Shown here piece by piece: positions 1 through 7,797 of a stretch of DNA of 62,334 nucleotides (within the stretch, counting starts at the first letter, position 1; every line of letters begins with the position of its first letter). The position numbers and the translations under genes are program-made. The stretch is from Bacillus sp. RO1 (GTDB lineage: Bacteria; Bacillota; Bacilli; Bacillales; Bacillaceae_I). Location: the NCBI RefSeq assembly GCF_012524115.1, contig NZ_JAAZWB010000071.1, positions 1-62,334 of the forward strand, given 5' to 3'. The notes below the pieces were generated by a model. It worked only from the letters and a program-made list of their open reading frames with translations. It had not been told where the DNA came from and ran no database searches.

Positions 1-18
1 ATCAAACTCTCCAATAAA
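1..18 (-). rRNA. rrs: 16S rRNA, first ~18 nt only (partial)
   Basis: Read on the minus strand, the first 18 bases match the start of Bacillus 16S rRNA (TTTATTGGAGAGTTTGAT). The rest lies beyond the window edge. Tandem promoters and an antitermination boxA sit just upstream, as expected for the 5' end of an rrn operon. Confidence 0.85.
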
Positions 19-116
19 GAGTCTGAGCTTTTGCTCAAAATTTGCTAGCTTGTGTTACTTAAAATCATTTTGTCGTGTTCCGTAGAACCGACGTTATGAC
101 GCTGTTGTTTTGTTTA

Positions 117-130
117 GTTTTCAAAGATCA
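117..130 (-). promoter_or_regulatory. rrn leader boxA-like antitermination site
   Basis: The minus strand reads TGATCTTTGAAAAC between the rrn promoters and 16S. This matches the boxA-type element of Bacillus rrn leaders, which binds Nus factors to prevent premature termination. Assignment rests on motif and position only. Confidence 0.6.
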
Positions 131-165
131 TTTTCATCAACTTATCGCTCAGAAGCGACTTTTCT

Positions 166-195
166 AATGTACCACATTGACCAAGTTGATGTCAA
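166..195 (-). promoter_or_regulatory. rrn promoter P2 (sigma-A)
   Basis: The minus strand has TTGACA (190-195), an 18-bp spacer, then TACATT (166-171) preceded by an extended TGG. It is the gene-proximal member of a tandem pair, the usual arrangement of Bacillus rrn operons. Confidence 0.75.
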
Positions 196-251
196 CATGT
201 TTTTTATTTTTTGTCTTGCAAGCTTTTTTGTATCTCGCAGCGACGAATAAT

Positions 252-281
252 AATATACCACGGATTTTCTTTTTCCGTCAA
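252..281 (-). promoter_or_regulatory. rrn promoter P1 (sigma-A)
   Basis: The minus strand has TTGACG (276-281), an 18-bp spacer and TATATT (252-257) with an extended TGG. It lies about 86 bp upstream of the P2 promoter. AT-rich sequence upstream could act as an UP element (inference). Confidence 0.75.
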
Positions 282-352
282 CTACTTTTACAAAGTTTTT
301 TTAATTTGTTTTTCTGATGTACTTTGTTCTTATATACAAGTGTTGAAAAGAC

Positions 353-380
353 AAATAAAAAGCCGCAATTACTGCGGCTA
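353..380 (-). terminator. Intrinsic terminator of the small hypothetical gene
   Basis: AGCCGCA and TGCGGCT form a 7-bp stem with a 5-nt loop, followed on the minus strand by a T-rich tail. It ends the small gene at 392-628 and separates it from rrn promoter P1. Confidence 0.8.
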
Positions 381-391
381 GTTAGATAGCT

Positions 392-628
392 TTAATAGGA
401 TTCTCTTTCCCTAAAGACAGCTTTGGATCGGATATATTTCATACACTCTGTGGGCGGCGCGATACGAGTGAACATTTTGTAGAGAATTTGATAGCGTTCT
501 TCCATGGCATGCTTTACCACTCTATCGATGCGATGATCATCAAAATCGTGTAAAAGTTCTTCTAATTCTCTTTTTAACAAGTATTCCATTTCTTTCACTT
601 CTTTATTGTTTAACAGCATCCCTAACAT
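392..628 (-). CDS. Small conserved hypothetical protein (78 aa)
   Basis: This 78-residue, highly charged, mostly helical protein begins MLGMLLNNKEVKEMEYLLKR and has no membrane segment. The start at 628 is chosen because AGAGGTGA lies 5-6 nt upstream; the longer reading frame to 772 has no ribosome site and would overlap the divergent pdaB. It is divergent from pdaB, has its own terminator, and directly precedes the rrn promoters. I recall similar short proteins in other Bacillus genomes but cannot name a family or a function. Confidence 0.75.
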   Translation of the reverse strand: MLGMLLNNKEVKEMEYLLKRELEELLHDFDDHRIDRVVKHAMEERYQILYKMFTRIAPPTECMKYIRSKAVFRERESY

Positions 629-770
629 TTCTTCACCTCTAAAAAATACTTTATAGTGTATTTTTTCCACCAAACTGGTTTTTATGAAACATTTTCCTAA
701 ATATTTTTTGCATAAGATTTGTCCTGCTGAATATTTATGAGAATAGATAATGTGGACAAGGGGGCTAAGC

Positions 771-1535
771 ATGACTAATTTCTATGTAATAAACGGAAGA
801 AAGCTCAAGCAATTATCCATCATCATTTTGGCGGCATTCTTCACTGCAGGGATTTTATATATAGAAAACTTCTCGAATCAGCCAGTGTTTTCGACCAAGG
901 ATGGACCGCGGGCAATATATAAGGGGGAAGGAAGTAATAAAGAGGTTGCCTTGTCCTTTGATATTAGCTGGGGTGATGAAAAAGCACTTCCCATCTTGGA
1001 CTTATTGAAACAAAATGGCGTGACAGGTGTGACATTCTTCCTATCTGCTTCTTGGGCGGAGAGGCACCCTGATATTGTAAAAAGAATTGTGGAAGATGGA
1101 CATGAAATCGGTAGCATGGGGTATGCGTATGAAAATTACCGGGACCTTGAAGATTTAAAAGTAAAGAGGGACATCTTAAAATCCTTGGATGTATTCGAGA
1201 AGCTAGAGGTTAAAAAAGTTAATTTACTACGCCCACCTAAAGGGGCTTTTGATAAGCGGGTACTGGAGATTGCCAATTCCCTAGGTTTTACCGTGGTGCA
1301 TTGGAGTGTGGATTCACATGACCTGATCAACCCCGGGAAGGAAATTATCGTGGATAATGTGACAAAAAATTTGAGCAATGGGGATATCGTTCTTCTTCAT
1401 GCATCTGATTCAGCCAAACAAACAGAGGACGCCTTACCGGAGATTATTCGATTTATTAAAGATAAAGGGTTTGAAATAAGCAGCGTCACCGAATTAATCA
1501 ATAACACCAAAGCGAAAAGCAAGGAAGTACAATAA
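771..1535 (+). CDS. pdaB: Polysaccharide deacetylase-family sporulation protein PdaB
   Basis: This 254-aa protein has an N-terminal membrane anchor (about 13-31) and a NodB-like domain. B. subtilis PdaB (YbaN) is needed to keep the spore cortex intact late in sporulation. Motif 1 reads SFDISWGDE (62-70). Motif 2 reads HEIGSMGYAY (111-120), in which the two zinc-binding His of classical deacetylases are replaced by Met116 and Tyr120, so ordinary metal-dependent deacetylation is doubtful. The start at 771 follows AAGGGGG; a start at 750 lacks an SD. It is one of only three clearly plus-strand genes here and ends in a strong terminator. Confidence 0.93.
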   Translation: MTNFYVINGRKLKQLSIIILAAFFTAGILYIENFSNQPVFSTKDGPRAIYKGEGSNKEVALSFDISWGDEKALPILDLLKQNGVTGVTFFLSASWAERHPDIVKRIVEDGHEIGSMGYAYENYRDLEDLKVKRDILKSLDVFEKLEVKKVNLLRPPKGAFDKRVLEIANSLGFTVVHWSVDSHDLINPGKEIIVDNVTKNLSNGDIVLLHASDSAKQTEDALPEIIRFIKDKGFEISSVTELINNTKAKSKEVQ

Positions 1536-1543
1536 CTACAAAA

Positions 1544-1580
1544 AAATGGCGCCTCTCCACAACGGAGAAGCGCCATTTTT
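1544..1580. terminator. Bidirectional terminator between pdaB and kbaA
   Basis: ATGGCGC-CTCTCC pairs with GGAGAA-GCGCCAT, with an A-run on the left and a T-run on the right. It therefore works for pdaB (+) and for kbaA (-), whose stop codon touches it. Confidence 0.88.
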
Positions 1581-2182
1581 TATTTTGTCGCAGATACTTT
1601 ATTCAATCTGTGTAACAAAAGAAGCTGATAGGAGTTACATGCCAATAAAGGAAAGAGCATGAATAGGAGCCATCCCGGTTCATTTTCCCTAAGGGCAGGA
1701 AACCATTCAATAGTAGTTACCACAACCATAAAGAACAACGCAGGAATAAATGCGTGTTTATTGGTCTGCGTCTTTTTCACATAGGCTACAAGCAGGCCGT
1801 ACACTAAAAGAAATATTGGAAACGCGAAATAAGGTAGTAAGGAATCACCTTCATTTGCAAAAGATATATAACGGAAATATACAAGATCAAATAAAACGAA
1901 AATAATCAGCACCACTTGTACGGCACTCCATAGGGATTTAAAAATACCCAGGCCAAATCGGTGGATCGTCAAGTAGGCAAAGAACCCCATTTGACTGATG
2001 ATACTAAATATCAAGCCTACTCCAATGTACCATGCAATGATGGAGAGGAATTGAAGGTATTCTCCATTTGCAAATTGTGCTGTATGTTGATCCCAACGGA
2101 CTATGAACGCAACAATAACGGTGGTTACCGCTCCGACTAGTAACGTGGAAAGAAATAATCGAACCCAATTACGACTGTTCAC
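1580..2182 (-). CDS. kbaA: KinB signalling pathway activation protein KbaA
   Basis: KbaA is a membrane protein that in B. subtilis activates the KinB branch of the sporulation phosphorelay. The 200-aa product has about six hydrophobic segments (near 10-30, 45-65, 75-100, 115-135, 145-160, 170-190) and matches the family length of about 198. I use the GTG start at 2182 because GGAGG lies 8 nt upstream. The in-frame ATG at 2197 has no SD and itself contains the GGAGG. The gene is divergent from gerD and shares the terminator with pdaB. Confidence 0.88.
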   Translation of the reverse strand: MNSRNWVRLFLSTLLVGAVTTVIVAFIVRWDQHTAQFANGEYLQFLSIIAWYIGVGLIFSIISQMGFFAYLTIHRFGLGIFKSLWSAVQVVLIIFVLFDLVYFRYISFANEGDSLLPYFAFPIFLLVYGLLVAYVKKTQTNKHAFIPALFFMVVVTTIEWFPALRENEPGWLLFMLFPLLACNSYQLLLLHRLNKVSATK

Positions 2183-2274
2183 TTTCTTTTCCTCCATTTA
2201 ACACAGATTAAAGACACTAGTTCTCATTTTACCAATGTAACCAGTAAAAATCCATCATCCTTTCCATGTAAATT

Positions 2275-2304
2275 TGTATATTTGATTAACTTTGTCACAT
2301 ATTA
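2275..2304 (+). promoter_or_regulatory. Sigma-G promoter of gerD
   Basis: TGTATA (2275-2280), a 17-bp spacer and CATATTA (2298-2304) fit the forespore sigma-G consensus closely. The site is about 36 bp upstream of the gerD start, which suits a gene known in B. subtilis to be sigma-G dependent. Seen by eye, not by matrix score. Confidence 0.75.
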
Positions 2305-2339
2305 ATCGTATGAAATACATGTTGGAAGGAGTTTTCTTG

Positions 2340-2963
2340 ATGAAAAGCTACCTTTTGCCGCCCCTCCTTCTTTCCCTCCTTCTTACTGGTTGTGCTGAGA
2401 GTGAAAAAGGCGGTCAAATGGATTACGACGAAACAAAAAAAATGGTTGTAGATATATTAAAAACAGATGATGGAAAAAAAGCGATTGAAGAAATCATGGC
2501 TGACGATAAGATGAAGGCTAACTTTGTTTTGGATCAGGAAGTGGTGACAAAATCGATAGAGCAAACGCTAGACAGTGAAAAGGGCGTGGAATTTTGGAAA
2601 AAAGCATTTGAAGACCCTAAATTTGCTGAAACTTTTGCTAAGAGTATGCAAAAAGAACATGAGAAACTCATTAAAGATTTGATGAAGGATCCTGAGTATC
2701 AGGCTATGATGGTTCAAATTTTACAGGACCCTGAAATGGAAAAACAAATGATTACTGTGATGAGTGGACAGGAATACAAAAAACATCTACAGAAAGTGAT
2801 TACCGAGACATTCGAAAGTCCATTGTTTAAAGCCAAGCTACAGGACCTATTGTTAAAAGCCGCTTCTGAAATGCAAGGCGGAGAAGGACAAGGGGGCGGT
2901 GGAGAAGGTGGCGGCGGCTCGGAAGGTGGACAGGAATCCGGCGGTGGTTCAGAAGGTGGATAA
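2340..2963 (+). CDS. gerD: Spore germination lipoprotein GerD
   Basis: GerD clusters the nutrient germinant receptors into the germinosome on the inner spore membrane. The 207-aa precursor has a lipobox LLTGC with Cys18 as the lipidation site, a helical central domain rich in Lys, Glu, Asp and Met, and a 28-residue Gly/Glu/Ser tail (about 180-207). The start at 2340 is set by AAGGAG 8 nt upstream; the upstream in-frame ATG codons lie inside the sigma-G promoter region. Gene is single, between its own promoter and a bidirectional terminator shared with salA. Confidence 0.93.
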   Translation: MKSYLLPPLLLSLLLTGCAESEKGGQMDYDETKKMVVDILKTDDGKKAIEEIMADDKMKANFVLDQEVVTKSIEQTLDSEKGVEFWKKAFEDPKFAETFAKSMQKEHEKLIKDLMKDPEYQAMMVQILQDPEMEKQMITVMSGQEYKKHLQKVITETFESPLFKAKLQDLLLKAASEMQGGEGQGGGGEGGGGSEGGQESGGGSEGG

Positions 2964-3005
2964 AAAACAAGCAGACCCACATATATAGCGGGGTCTGCTT
3001 TATTT
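2963..3005. terminator. Bidirectional terminator between gerD and salA
   Basis: AAGCAGACCC (2969-2978) pairs perfectly with GGGTCTGCTT (2991-3000), flanked by an A-run and a T-run. It serves gerD on the plus strand and salA on the minus strand. Confidence 0.88.
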
Positions 3006-3006
3006 A

Positions 3007-4053
3007 TTACGTTAATTCCACCACTTTTGAAGCGATGCTTAGATAAATCTTTCCTAGATCATGGTCTTCTTGGTAGATGGACGGAGCAAAGTCATCGTCA
3101 TTCCAGTCAGGCTGTTGTAGTGGAAGTTGTCCAAGCAGTGGTGCCTGCAATTCTTCTGCCAGCTTGTCTCCTCCACCTTTTCCAAATACATATTCTTTTT
3201 CACCTGTCTTCTTGCTTTCAAAGTAAGCCATGTTTTCTATGACACCGATTACTTCATGGTCCGTTTTAATCGCCATTGCCCCCGCTCTCGCTGCAACGAA
3301 TGCTGCTGTCGGATGAGGAGTTGTTACGATTAATTCTTTACAGGACGGAAGCATGGAGTGCACATCAAGCGCAACATCCCCTGTTCCAGGAGGCAAGTCT
3401 AGTAGTAGGTAGTCTAAATCTCCCCACTCCACTTCGTTAAAGAAGCTGTTCAACATTTTACCAAGCATCGGGCCTCTCCAGATAACTGGGGAATTGTCCT
3501 CCACAAAAAAGCCCATAGAGATTACTTGCACACCAAAGCGTTCCACCGGGATGATTTTTTCCCCGCGCACGACCGGACGTTTTGTAATTCCCATCATATC
3601 AGGCACGCTAAATCCATAAATATCTGCATCAATTAACCCGACTTTTTTCCCAAGTCGCGCCAATGAAACTGCAAGGTTGACAGATACAGTTGATTTTCCA
3701 ACGCCGCCTTTACCGGAAGCAATGGCTAAGAAGGTTGTTTTGTTACTGGATAGAAGTGTTTCTTCCTCTTTAGGAGCTTCTACACCAAAACGCGCGACAA
3801 CCTCTTGTGGAAGCTCCATGAAACGCAGGCCAACCGTAGCCGCTCCCGCTTCTTTTAAAAGATTAACGATGGTACTTTGCAGTTGCATTTGCTCTGCCGT
3901 ACCAGTCTTGGCAAGCGCCACCTTCACACTCACATGATTTTTTTCTTCCTTAATAGAGATTTCTTGAATAGCGTTTGTTTCTTCAAATGTTCTATGTAAA
4001 AACGGATCATGTAGATCTTTTAATAACTGTACTACTTTAGCTTCTGTTAACAA
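3007..4053 (-). CDS. salA: Mrp/NBP35-family ATPase SalA
   Basis: SalA is a P-loop ATPase of the Mrp/ApbC family; in B. subtilis it represses scoC and so raises exoprotease production. The 348-aa protein has an N-terminal DUF59/MIP18-like domain (about 1-85) followed by the deviant Walker A GKGGVGKST (114-122). The Cys pair that Mrp iron-sulfur carriers use near the C terminus is absent, favouring the regulatory SalA type. Translation starts at a TTG behind GGGTGGGG. It lies between gerD and cwlD, the order of B. subtilis. Confidence 0.92.
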   Translation of the reverse strand: MLTEAKVVQLLKDLHDPFLHRTFEETNAIQEISIKEEKNHVSVKVALAKTGTAEQMQLQSTIVNLLKEAGAATVGLRFMELPQEVVARFGVEAPKEEETLLSSNKTTFLAIASGKGGVGKSTVSVNLAVSLARLGKKVGLIDADIYGFSVPDMMGITKRPVVRGEKIIPVERFGVQVISMGFFVEDNSPVIWRGPMLGKMLNSFFNEVEWGDLDYLLLDLPPGTGDVALDVHSMLPSCKELIVTTPHPTAAFVAARAGAMAIKTDHEVIGVIENMAYFESKKTGEKEYVFGKGGGDKLAEELQAPLLGQLPLQQPDWNDDDFAPSIYQEDHDLGKIYLSIASKVVELT

Positions 4054-4154
4054 TGTGACCCCACCCTTATGTGATAATAGTCTATTTTCAGAATTGAATT
4101 CGTTTACAATTTCAGTATAACATATAGAGTGCTTGAATTTATCGTTATGTGCCT

Positions 4155-4189
4155 ATAAAAAATCCCCCTTTTTATTACTGAGGGGGATC
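4155..4189 (-). terminator. Intrinsic terminator of cwlD, overlapping its stop codon
   Basis: On the minus strand ATCCCCC and GGGGGAT form a stem followed by TTTTTTAT. The last codons of cwlD and its TAA lie within the hairpin. Confidence 0.8.
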
Positions 4190-4897
4190 GGGAAGCTCTT
4201 GTTCATTTGTATAATGACGCATCACTCCATTGTAGATGGATGCCGCTAAGGATTTTTGGTATTCTTCTGTATTCAATAACGCCCGCTCTGAGGGGTTGGA
4301 CAAAAATCCAACTTCTACTAGTGCACCAGGTATTTCAGCGTTTTTCAAAATAAAAAGTGTATTCATGGATTTGGCATAACGGTCTGTATTTTCAAGGTTG
4401 ACCCGGAACTCTTCTTGGATGAACTTTGCTAACCGTTCATTTTCCTTATGCTTGGTTCCATGATAGAAGGTTTGGGCCCCTCTCCATCTTGGTGACGGGA
4501 TGGCATTTAAGTGAATGCTGAGAAAAAGATCGCCGTCGGATTCATTGATCATCTCGATGCGCTTTCGCAAGTCCTCTACTTTTCTACGGCTATAGCCTTT
4601 CGTCGCAGGATCTGCAAGATCAACATCCTCTTCCCTAGTCATCAGTACCAATGCTCCTTGTTCCTGGAGGTAATCCTTTACATAACGGGACACTTCCAGC
4701 GCCACGTCTTTTTCTAAAACATCGCCTCCGACCGCCCCTCCATCAGGTCCACCGTGGCCAGGGTCAAGGATGATGATTTTCCCGCTCAACGGCAGACTCC
4801 ACTGCTCCCAGGTATCTTTTGAGAACAATTGATATTGAAAAACGGCGGTCACCGTTAATATTACCGTTAGAAAAGCCCAGAATTTCCATCTTTGCAT
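4175..4897 (-). CDS. cwlD: N-acetylmuramoyl-L-alanine amidase CwlD
   Basis: CwlD removes the peptide from muramic acid in cortex peptidoglycan, the first step of muramic-delta-lactam formation. The 240-aa protein has an N-terminal membrane or signal segment (about 6-23) and an Amidase_3 domain. Zinc ligands are visible at His48 (DPGHGG), Glu62 (VLEKD) and His129 (SIHLNA), and the catalytic Glu195 in ALVEVGFLSN. A GGGAGGGG SD sits 6 nt before the start. It belongs with gerD, pdaB and kbaA in a spore cortex and germination cluster. Confidence 0.95.
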   Translation of the reverse strand: MQRWKFWAFLTVILTVTAVFQYQLFSKDTWEQWSLPLSGKIIILDPGHGGPDGGAVGGDVLEKDVALEVSRYVKDYLQEQGALVLMTREEDVDLADPATKGYSRRKVEDLRKRIEMINESDGDLFLSIHLNAIPSPRWRGAQTFYHGTKHKENERLAKFIQEEFRVNLENTDRYAKSMNTLFILKNAEIPGALVEVGFLSNPSERALLNTEEYQKSLAASIYNGVMRHYTNEQELPDPPQ

Positions 4898-4959
4898 ATG
4901 TACCCCTCCCGCATGTCCACTCTATACACTATATGGGACAAGGGGGAAGTTTATGATAA

Positions 4960-5400
4960 TTAGTGCAATCTCATGCGGTACCTTTTTTCACCTTTTTGAA
5001 ATCCTTCACGCCACCAATAATCAACAAAGGCATCGCATGTCATATAAAAGGATTCATGAACCATGTCATTATCACCGATAGAGCCCCAGTACAAGAAATA
5101 ATCGTACAACGTATCAATTAAATATTTCTCTTCTACATGGCACCGCATTTTCACCTGTTCTGCGTTTTCACCATAATACCCAAATTTGCTATATGAAGCA
5201 CCAAGAAGATAAGCTTCAATCGCTACATCAAGACAGCCCTCTTCAATGGCAGTTACCTGCTTTTTATTCTTTAAGTATGGCGAGAAAAAATCCTTCACCT
5301 TTGTCCGTAAAACCTCGAGTGATATTTCACGCAGCATCTTGCGCTCATATTTCATCTGCTTTTCTCGGCGCTTTTCCTTGAAGGTTGTTACTACAGTCAT
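4960..5400 (-). CDS. ybaK: DUF2521-family protein YbaK
   Basis: This 146-aa hydrophilic protein of unknown function matches Bacillus YbaK (DUF2521), found next to cwlD in this family of genomes. It has a basic helical N terminus (KEKRREKQMKYERK) and an aromatic-rich C-terminal half (YFLYWG, DYWWREGF). I place the start at the ATG at 5400. A GTG three codons earlier (5409) is possible but lies too close to the GGGTG ribosome site. No catalytic motif is evident. Confidence 0.85.
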   Translation of the reverse strand: MTVVTTFKEKRREKQMKYERKMLREISLEVLRTKVKDFFSPYLKNKKQVTAIEEGCLDVAIEAYLLGASYSKFGYYGENAEQVKMRCHVEEKYLIDTLYDYFLYWGSIGDNDMVHESFYMTCDAFVDYWWREGFQKGEKRYRMRLH

Positions 5401-5592
5401 CTCTTTCACACCCTTTCCCGATTAGTTTCCTAATGGGCGAGGGCTTTCATGCGTACAAAGAATGAGTACGTTTTTCCAAGTAAGATATTGGGACATTTGA
5501 GATCCGCCTTTTTTGGGGGAATTTCATAGAACAAGCAACAATCTCTGCATATAGTGATATAAGCATTATCATAAAAGGAGGTGATAGTAGTG

Positions 5593-6075
5593 ATGTTAAG
5601 AAAACCTATACTTTATTATAGTTCAGATAATAGCATCAGTTCAGAAGAAGCGGGCAAAAATCAGCAGTCAGCAAATGTACAAACCAATATTAAAAATGTT
5701 TCTGTGACAACAAATGAGATGGATGAAAACACATTAAGAGAGTTTAAAGCTTCTTTAAAAGCCGAAATGAATACGCTAAAACAAAATCTTAAGCGGATGA
5801 GAAAAGACATGAAAGATAATAATATCCAGACAAATAGTCAAACCACTTCAGGAAATGGCAACGGGCCTCAGATACAAGTTCAAAGAGGAGAAAGTACACC
5901 TTTAAGTGGCGAAGCTTTAGAAAAACTCCTAAACGACATGAAAGAAATGAGCTTGTCCCTCATTAAGGATTTCAGTGAAATGAAAGATGATTTTATAAAC
6001 GATTTAAATGTAACAGTGAACGTGACAGTGAACGAGGACGAACCAGCAGAAGATAAAGATGAGGACAATAAGTAA
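5593..6075 (+). CDS. Lineage-specific hydrophilic coiled-coil protein, possibly sporulation-related
   Basis: I do not recognise a family. The protein of about 160 aa begins MLRKPILYYSSDNSISSEE. It has a Gln/Asn/Thr-rich N terminus, a charged probable coiled coil (about 47-80), a second helical stretch (about 107-135) and an alternating beta-like NVTVNVTVNEDE before an acidic tail. An unusually complete SD (AAAGGAGGTGAT) precedes three possible starts: GTG 5581, GTG 5590 and ATG 5593. It converges on the Cys-rich gene at 6152 across a shared terminator. A link to the spore surface is inference from that neighbour. Confidence 0.75.
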   Translation: MLRKPILYYSSDNSISSEEAGKNQQSANVQTNIKNVSVTTNEMDENTLREFKASLKAEMNTLKQNLKRMRKDMKDNNIQTNSQTTSGNGNGPQIQVQRGESTPLSGEALEKLLNDMKEMSLSLIKDFSEMKDDFINDLNVTVNVTVNEDEPAEDKDEDNK

Positions 6076-6106
6076 GAATAACCGGCAAAAAACGCCCATT
6101 TCCTCA

Positions 6107-6146
6107 TAAAAAAGAGAGGCTTCGTAATTCTAGCCCCTCTTTTTTA
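6107..6146. terminator. Bidirectional terminator between the two convergent lineage-specific genes
   Basis: AAAAAAGAGAGGC pairs with GCCCCTCTTTTTT, with one mismatch and a 12-nt loop. A-rich and T-rich arms make it usable from both sides. Confidence 0.8.
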
Positions 6147-6151
6147 AGCCT

Positions 6152-7174
6152 TTAACTCACTGAAACCGCAGTAATTGCACAAAGTGAAAAAACATATATT
6201 GTGTCCTCAGTGGTATTTGTTAGATAAACTAGGCAGTCTTTCACAAGAAGCACCGTCAATTCTGCTAATTCTGCATCTACCCCATTAATGAAAAGTTCAG
6301 CCGTTAACTGTTGGGGAAATCTACGGGCAGCATCCAATTCTTCTCCAATGGCATTTGCACAACAAGAGCAGTCACATTTCCCTTTATCTTGTGAGCAACC
6401 TGCATTCAGATTGTTGATATAATCCTGTATCAAAGTGAATAACTCCCCTGGAGGTTCATCTTCTGTCACACTTATCCCCGCAACCTTACATAACTGTGCA
6501 GCCGTTATCGGCCCTGTTTCTCCTTCTTCACGAAATCTAATGAGGCAACAGCTTTCTACATCTGTTATTACTTGGTCGACTATAGGATTACCTAACCCTG
6601 TAGCACTTGCTAAATAAATGTCAACGCCCTCTTCTACATCTAATGAACGTTGTGTGTCTCTTACAAAGCATAAAAATTCCGAGAGTGCTTCAGTACAACA
6701 GTCACACTCTTTGGATTTTCTCTTGTCTTTTCTACAGTCTTTATTATCAAAGGATTTTGTACAAAACGGGGAATCCGGGCAGCAATTGCATTTATGCACC
6801 GGGAATGGGAATGGGTACGGAAAAGGCATAAAATCACCACACTTTACATTTACATTTACTCCACTAACATCGATAGGTGTCGAAATGGACTGATTATTTT
6901 GTAACGGAGAGATATTGGTATGCCCTTCATTTGTCTGATCTCCATTTCTTTGATTTCCATGTCTTTGAAGTTGATTTTGAGGACCTTGAAATGCATTTTG
7001 AGTAGCCTCTGGACCATCTTGGATAACCACCTGTCCTTCTTGTACAGGAGTTGCCTCACTATCCTGAACTTGAACAGGAATCTGAACTTGACATTGATCT
7101 TGCTCCGACTTCTGGCTCTTGAAGGAACAGCAGCATTTATCTGAATGTTGGAAGCACTTACTACAATGTCCCAT
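6152..7174 (-). CDS. Cys-rich duplicated-domain protein, candidate spore coat or exosporium component
   Basis: I do not recognise the family. The 340-aa protein has a Cys/His knot at the N terminus (CSKCFQHSDKCCC, 4-16), a Gln-rich low-complexity linker (about 22-100), an aromatic-proline stretch (FMPFPYPFPFP, 115-125) and a CNCC...C segment. Two related domains follow: about 157-236 and 267-339. Each opens with a Cys cluster (CDCC; CDCSCC) and closes with a similar strand (CKVAGISV; CAITAVSV). Start 7174 follows AGGTGGTGA; the longer frame to 7219 has no SD. Cys and Pro content resembles spore surface proteins (inference). Confidence 0.78.
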   Translation of the reverse strand: MGHCSKCFQHSDKCCCSFKSQKSEQDQCQVQIPVQVQDSEATPVQEGQVVIQDGPEATQNAFQGPQNQLQRHGNQRNGDQTNEGHTNISPLQNNQSISTPIDVSGVNVNVKCGDFMPFPYPFPFPVHKCNCCPDSPFCTKSFDNKDCRKDKRKSKECDCCTEALSEFLCFVRDTQRSLDVEEGVDIYLASATGLGNPIVDQVITDVESCCLIRFREEGETGPITAAQLCKVAGISVTEDEPPGELFTLIQDYINNLNAGCSQDKGKCDCSCCANAIGEELDAARRFPQQLTAELFINGVDAELAELTVLLVKDCLVYLTNTTEDTIYVFSLCAITAVSVS

Positions 7175-7336
7175 TATTTCACCACCTTTCCTTACAGTGT
7201 ATGCACACCATATAGACATGCTATGGTTATATACCTATATAGACAATACAGAAATTCTTAACGGACGGTTCATTCAACAAAGATGATCTGATGGGGATAT
7301 GTAAAGTAGGACTGTATAGGTGGAGGTTAGCAGCAT

Positions 7337-7372
7337 AAAAAAAACCCTTGACCGTATAGGCCAGGGGTTTTT
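7337..7372 (-). terminator. Intrinsic terminator of rplM-rpsI
   Basis: On the minus strand AAACCCCTGGCC and GGTCAAGGGTTT form an imperfect stem followed by a T8 run, 13 nt after the rpsI stop codon. Confidence 0.88.
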
Positions 7373-7384
7373 CGAAATTGAAAA

Positions 7385-7777
7385 TTAACGTTTTGAGAAC
7401 TGAGGTGCACGACGAGCGCCCTTAAGTCCGTATTTTTTACGCTCTTTCATACGCGCGTCACGAGTCAGAAGACCTGCACGCTTTAAAGAAGCACGGAACT
7501 CAGGATCAGCTTGTAATAATGCACGAGCGATTCCGTGACGGATCGCACCAGCTTGACCAGTGTATCCTCCACCGTCAACGTTTACTAATACATCGTAGTT
7601 ACCTTCTGTTTCAGTAACTGCCAATGGTTGTTTAACAACGTTACGTAGAGCTTCGAATGGGATGTAGTTTTCGATATCACGATCGTTGATCACGATTTGT
7701 CCGTTACCAGGAACTAGACGTACACGTGCAACGGAGCTTTTACGACGACCTGTGCCGTAGTATTGTACTTGTGCCAA
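7385..7777 (-). CDS. rpsI: 30S ribosomal protein S9
   Basis: S9 is a 30S head protein whose basic C-terminal tail contacts P-site tRNA. The 130-aa sequence has the family signature [19 protein letters not shown] and ends in the universal RRAPQFSKR. Translation starts at TTG (7777), 7 nt after AAGGAGGG; TTG is also used in B. subtilis as I recall. It is the second gene of the rplM-rpsI operon, 20 nt after rplM. Confidence 0.98.
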   Translation of the reverse strand: MAQVQYYGTGRRKSSVARVRLVPGNGQIVINDRDIENYIPFEALRNVVKQPLAVTETEGNYDVLVNVDGGGYTGQAGAIRHGIARALLQADPEFRASLKRAGLLTRDARMKERKKYGLKGARRAPQFSKR

Positions 7778-7797
7778 AGTTATACCCTCCTTATTAA

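Noticed and set aside
2182-2197. kbaA start at the upstream ATG (2197)
   Set aside because: The GGAGG lies after this ATG and perfectly serves the GTG at 2182; no SD precedes 2197.
3027-3937. Plus-strand frames antisense to salA
   Set aside because: They are shadows of the salA coding frame; salA has clear motifs and an SD.
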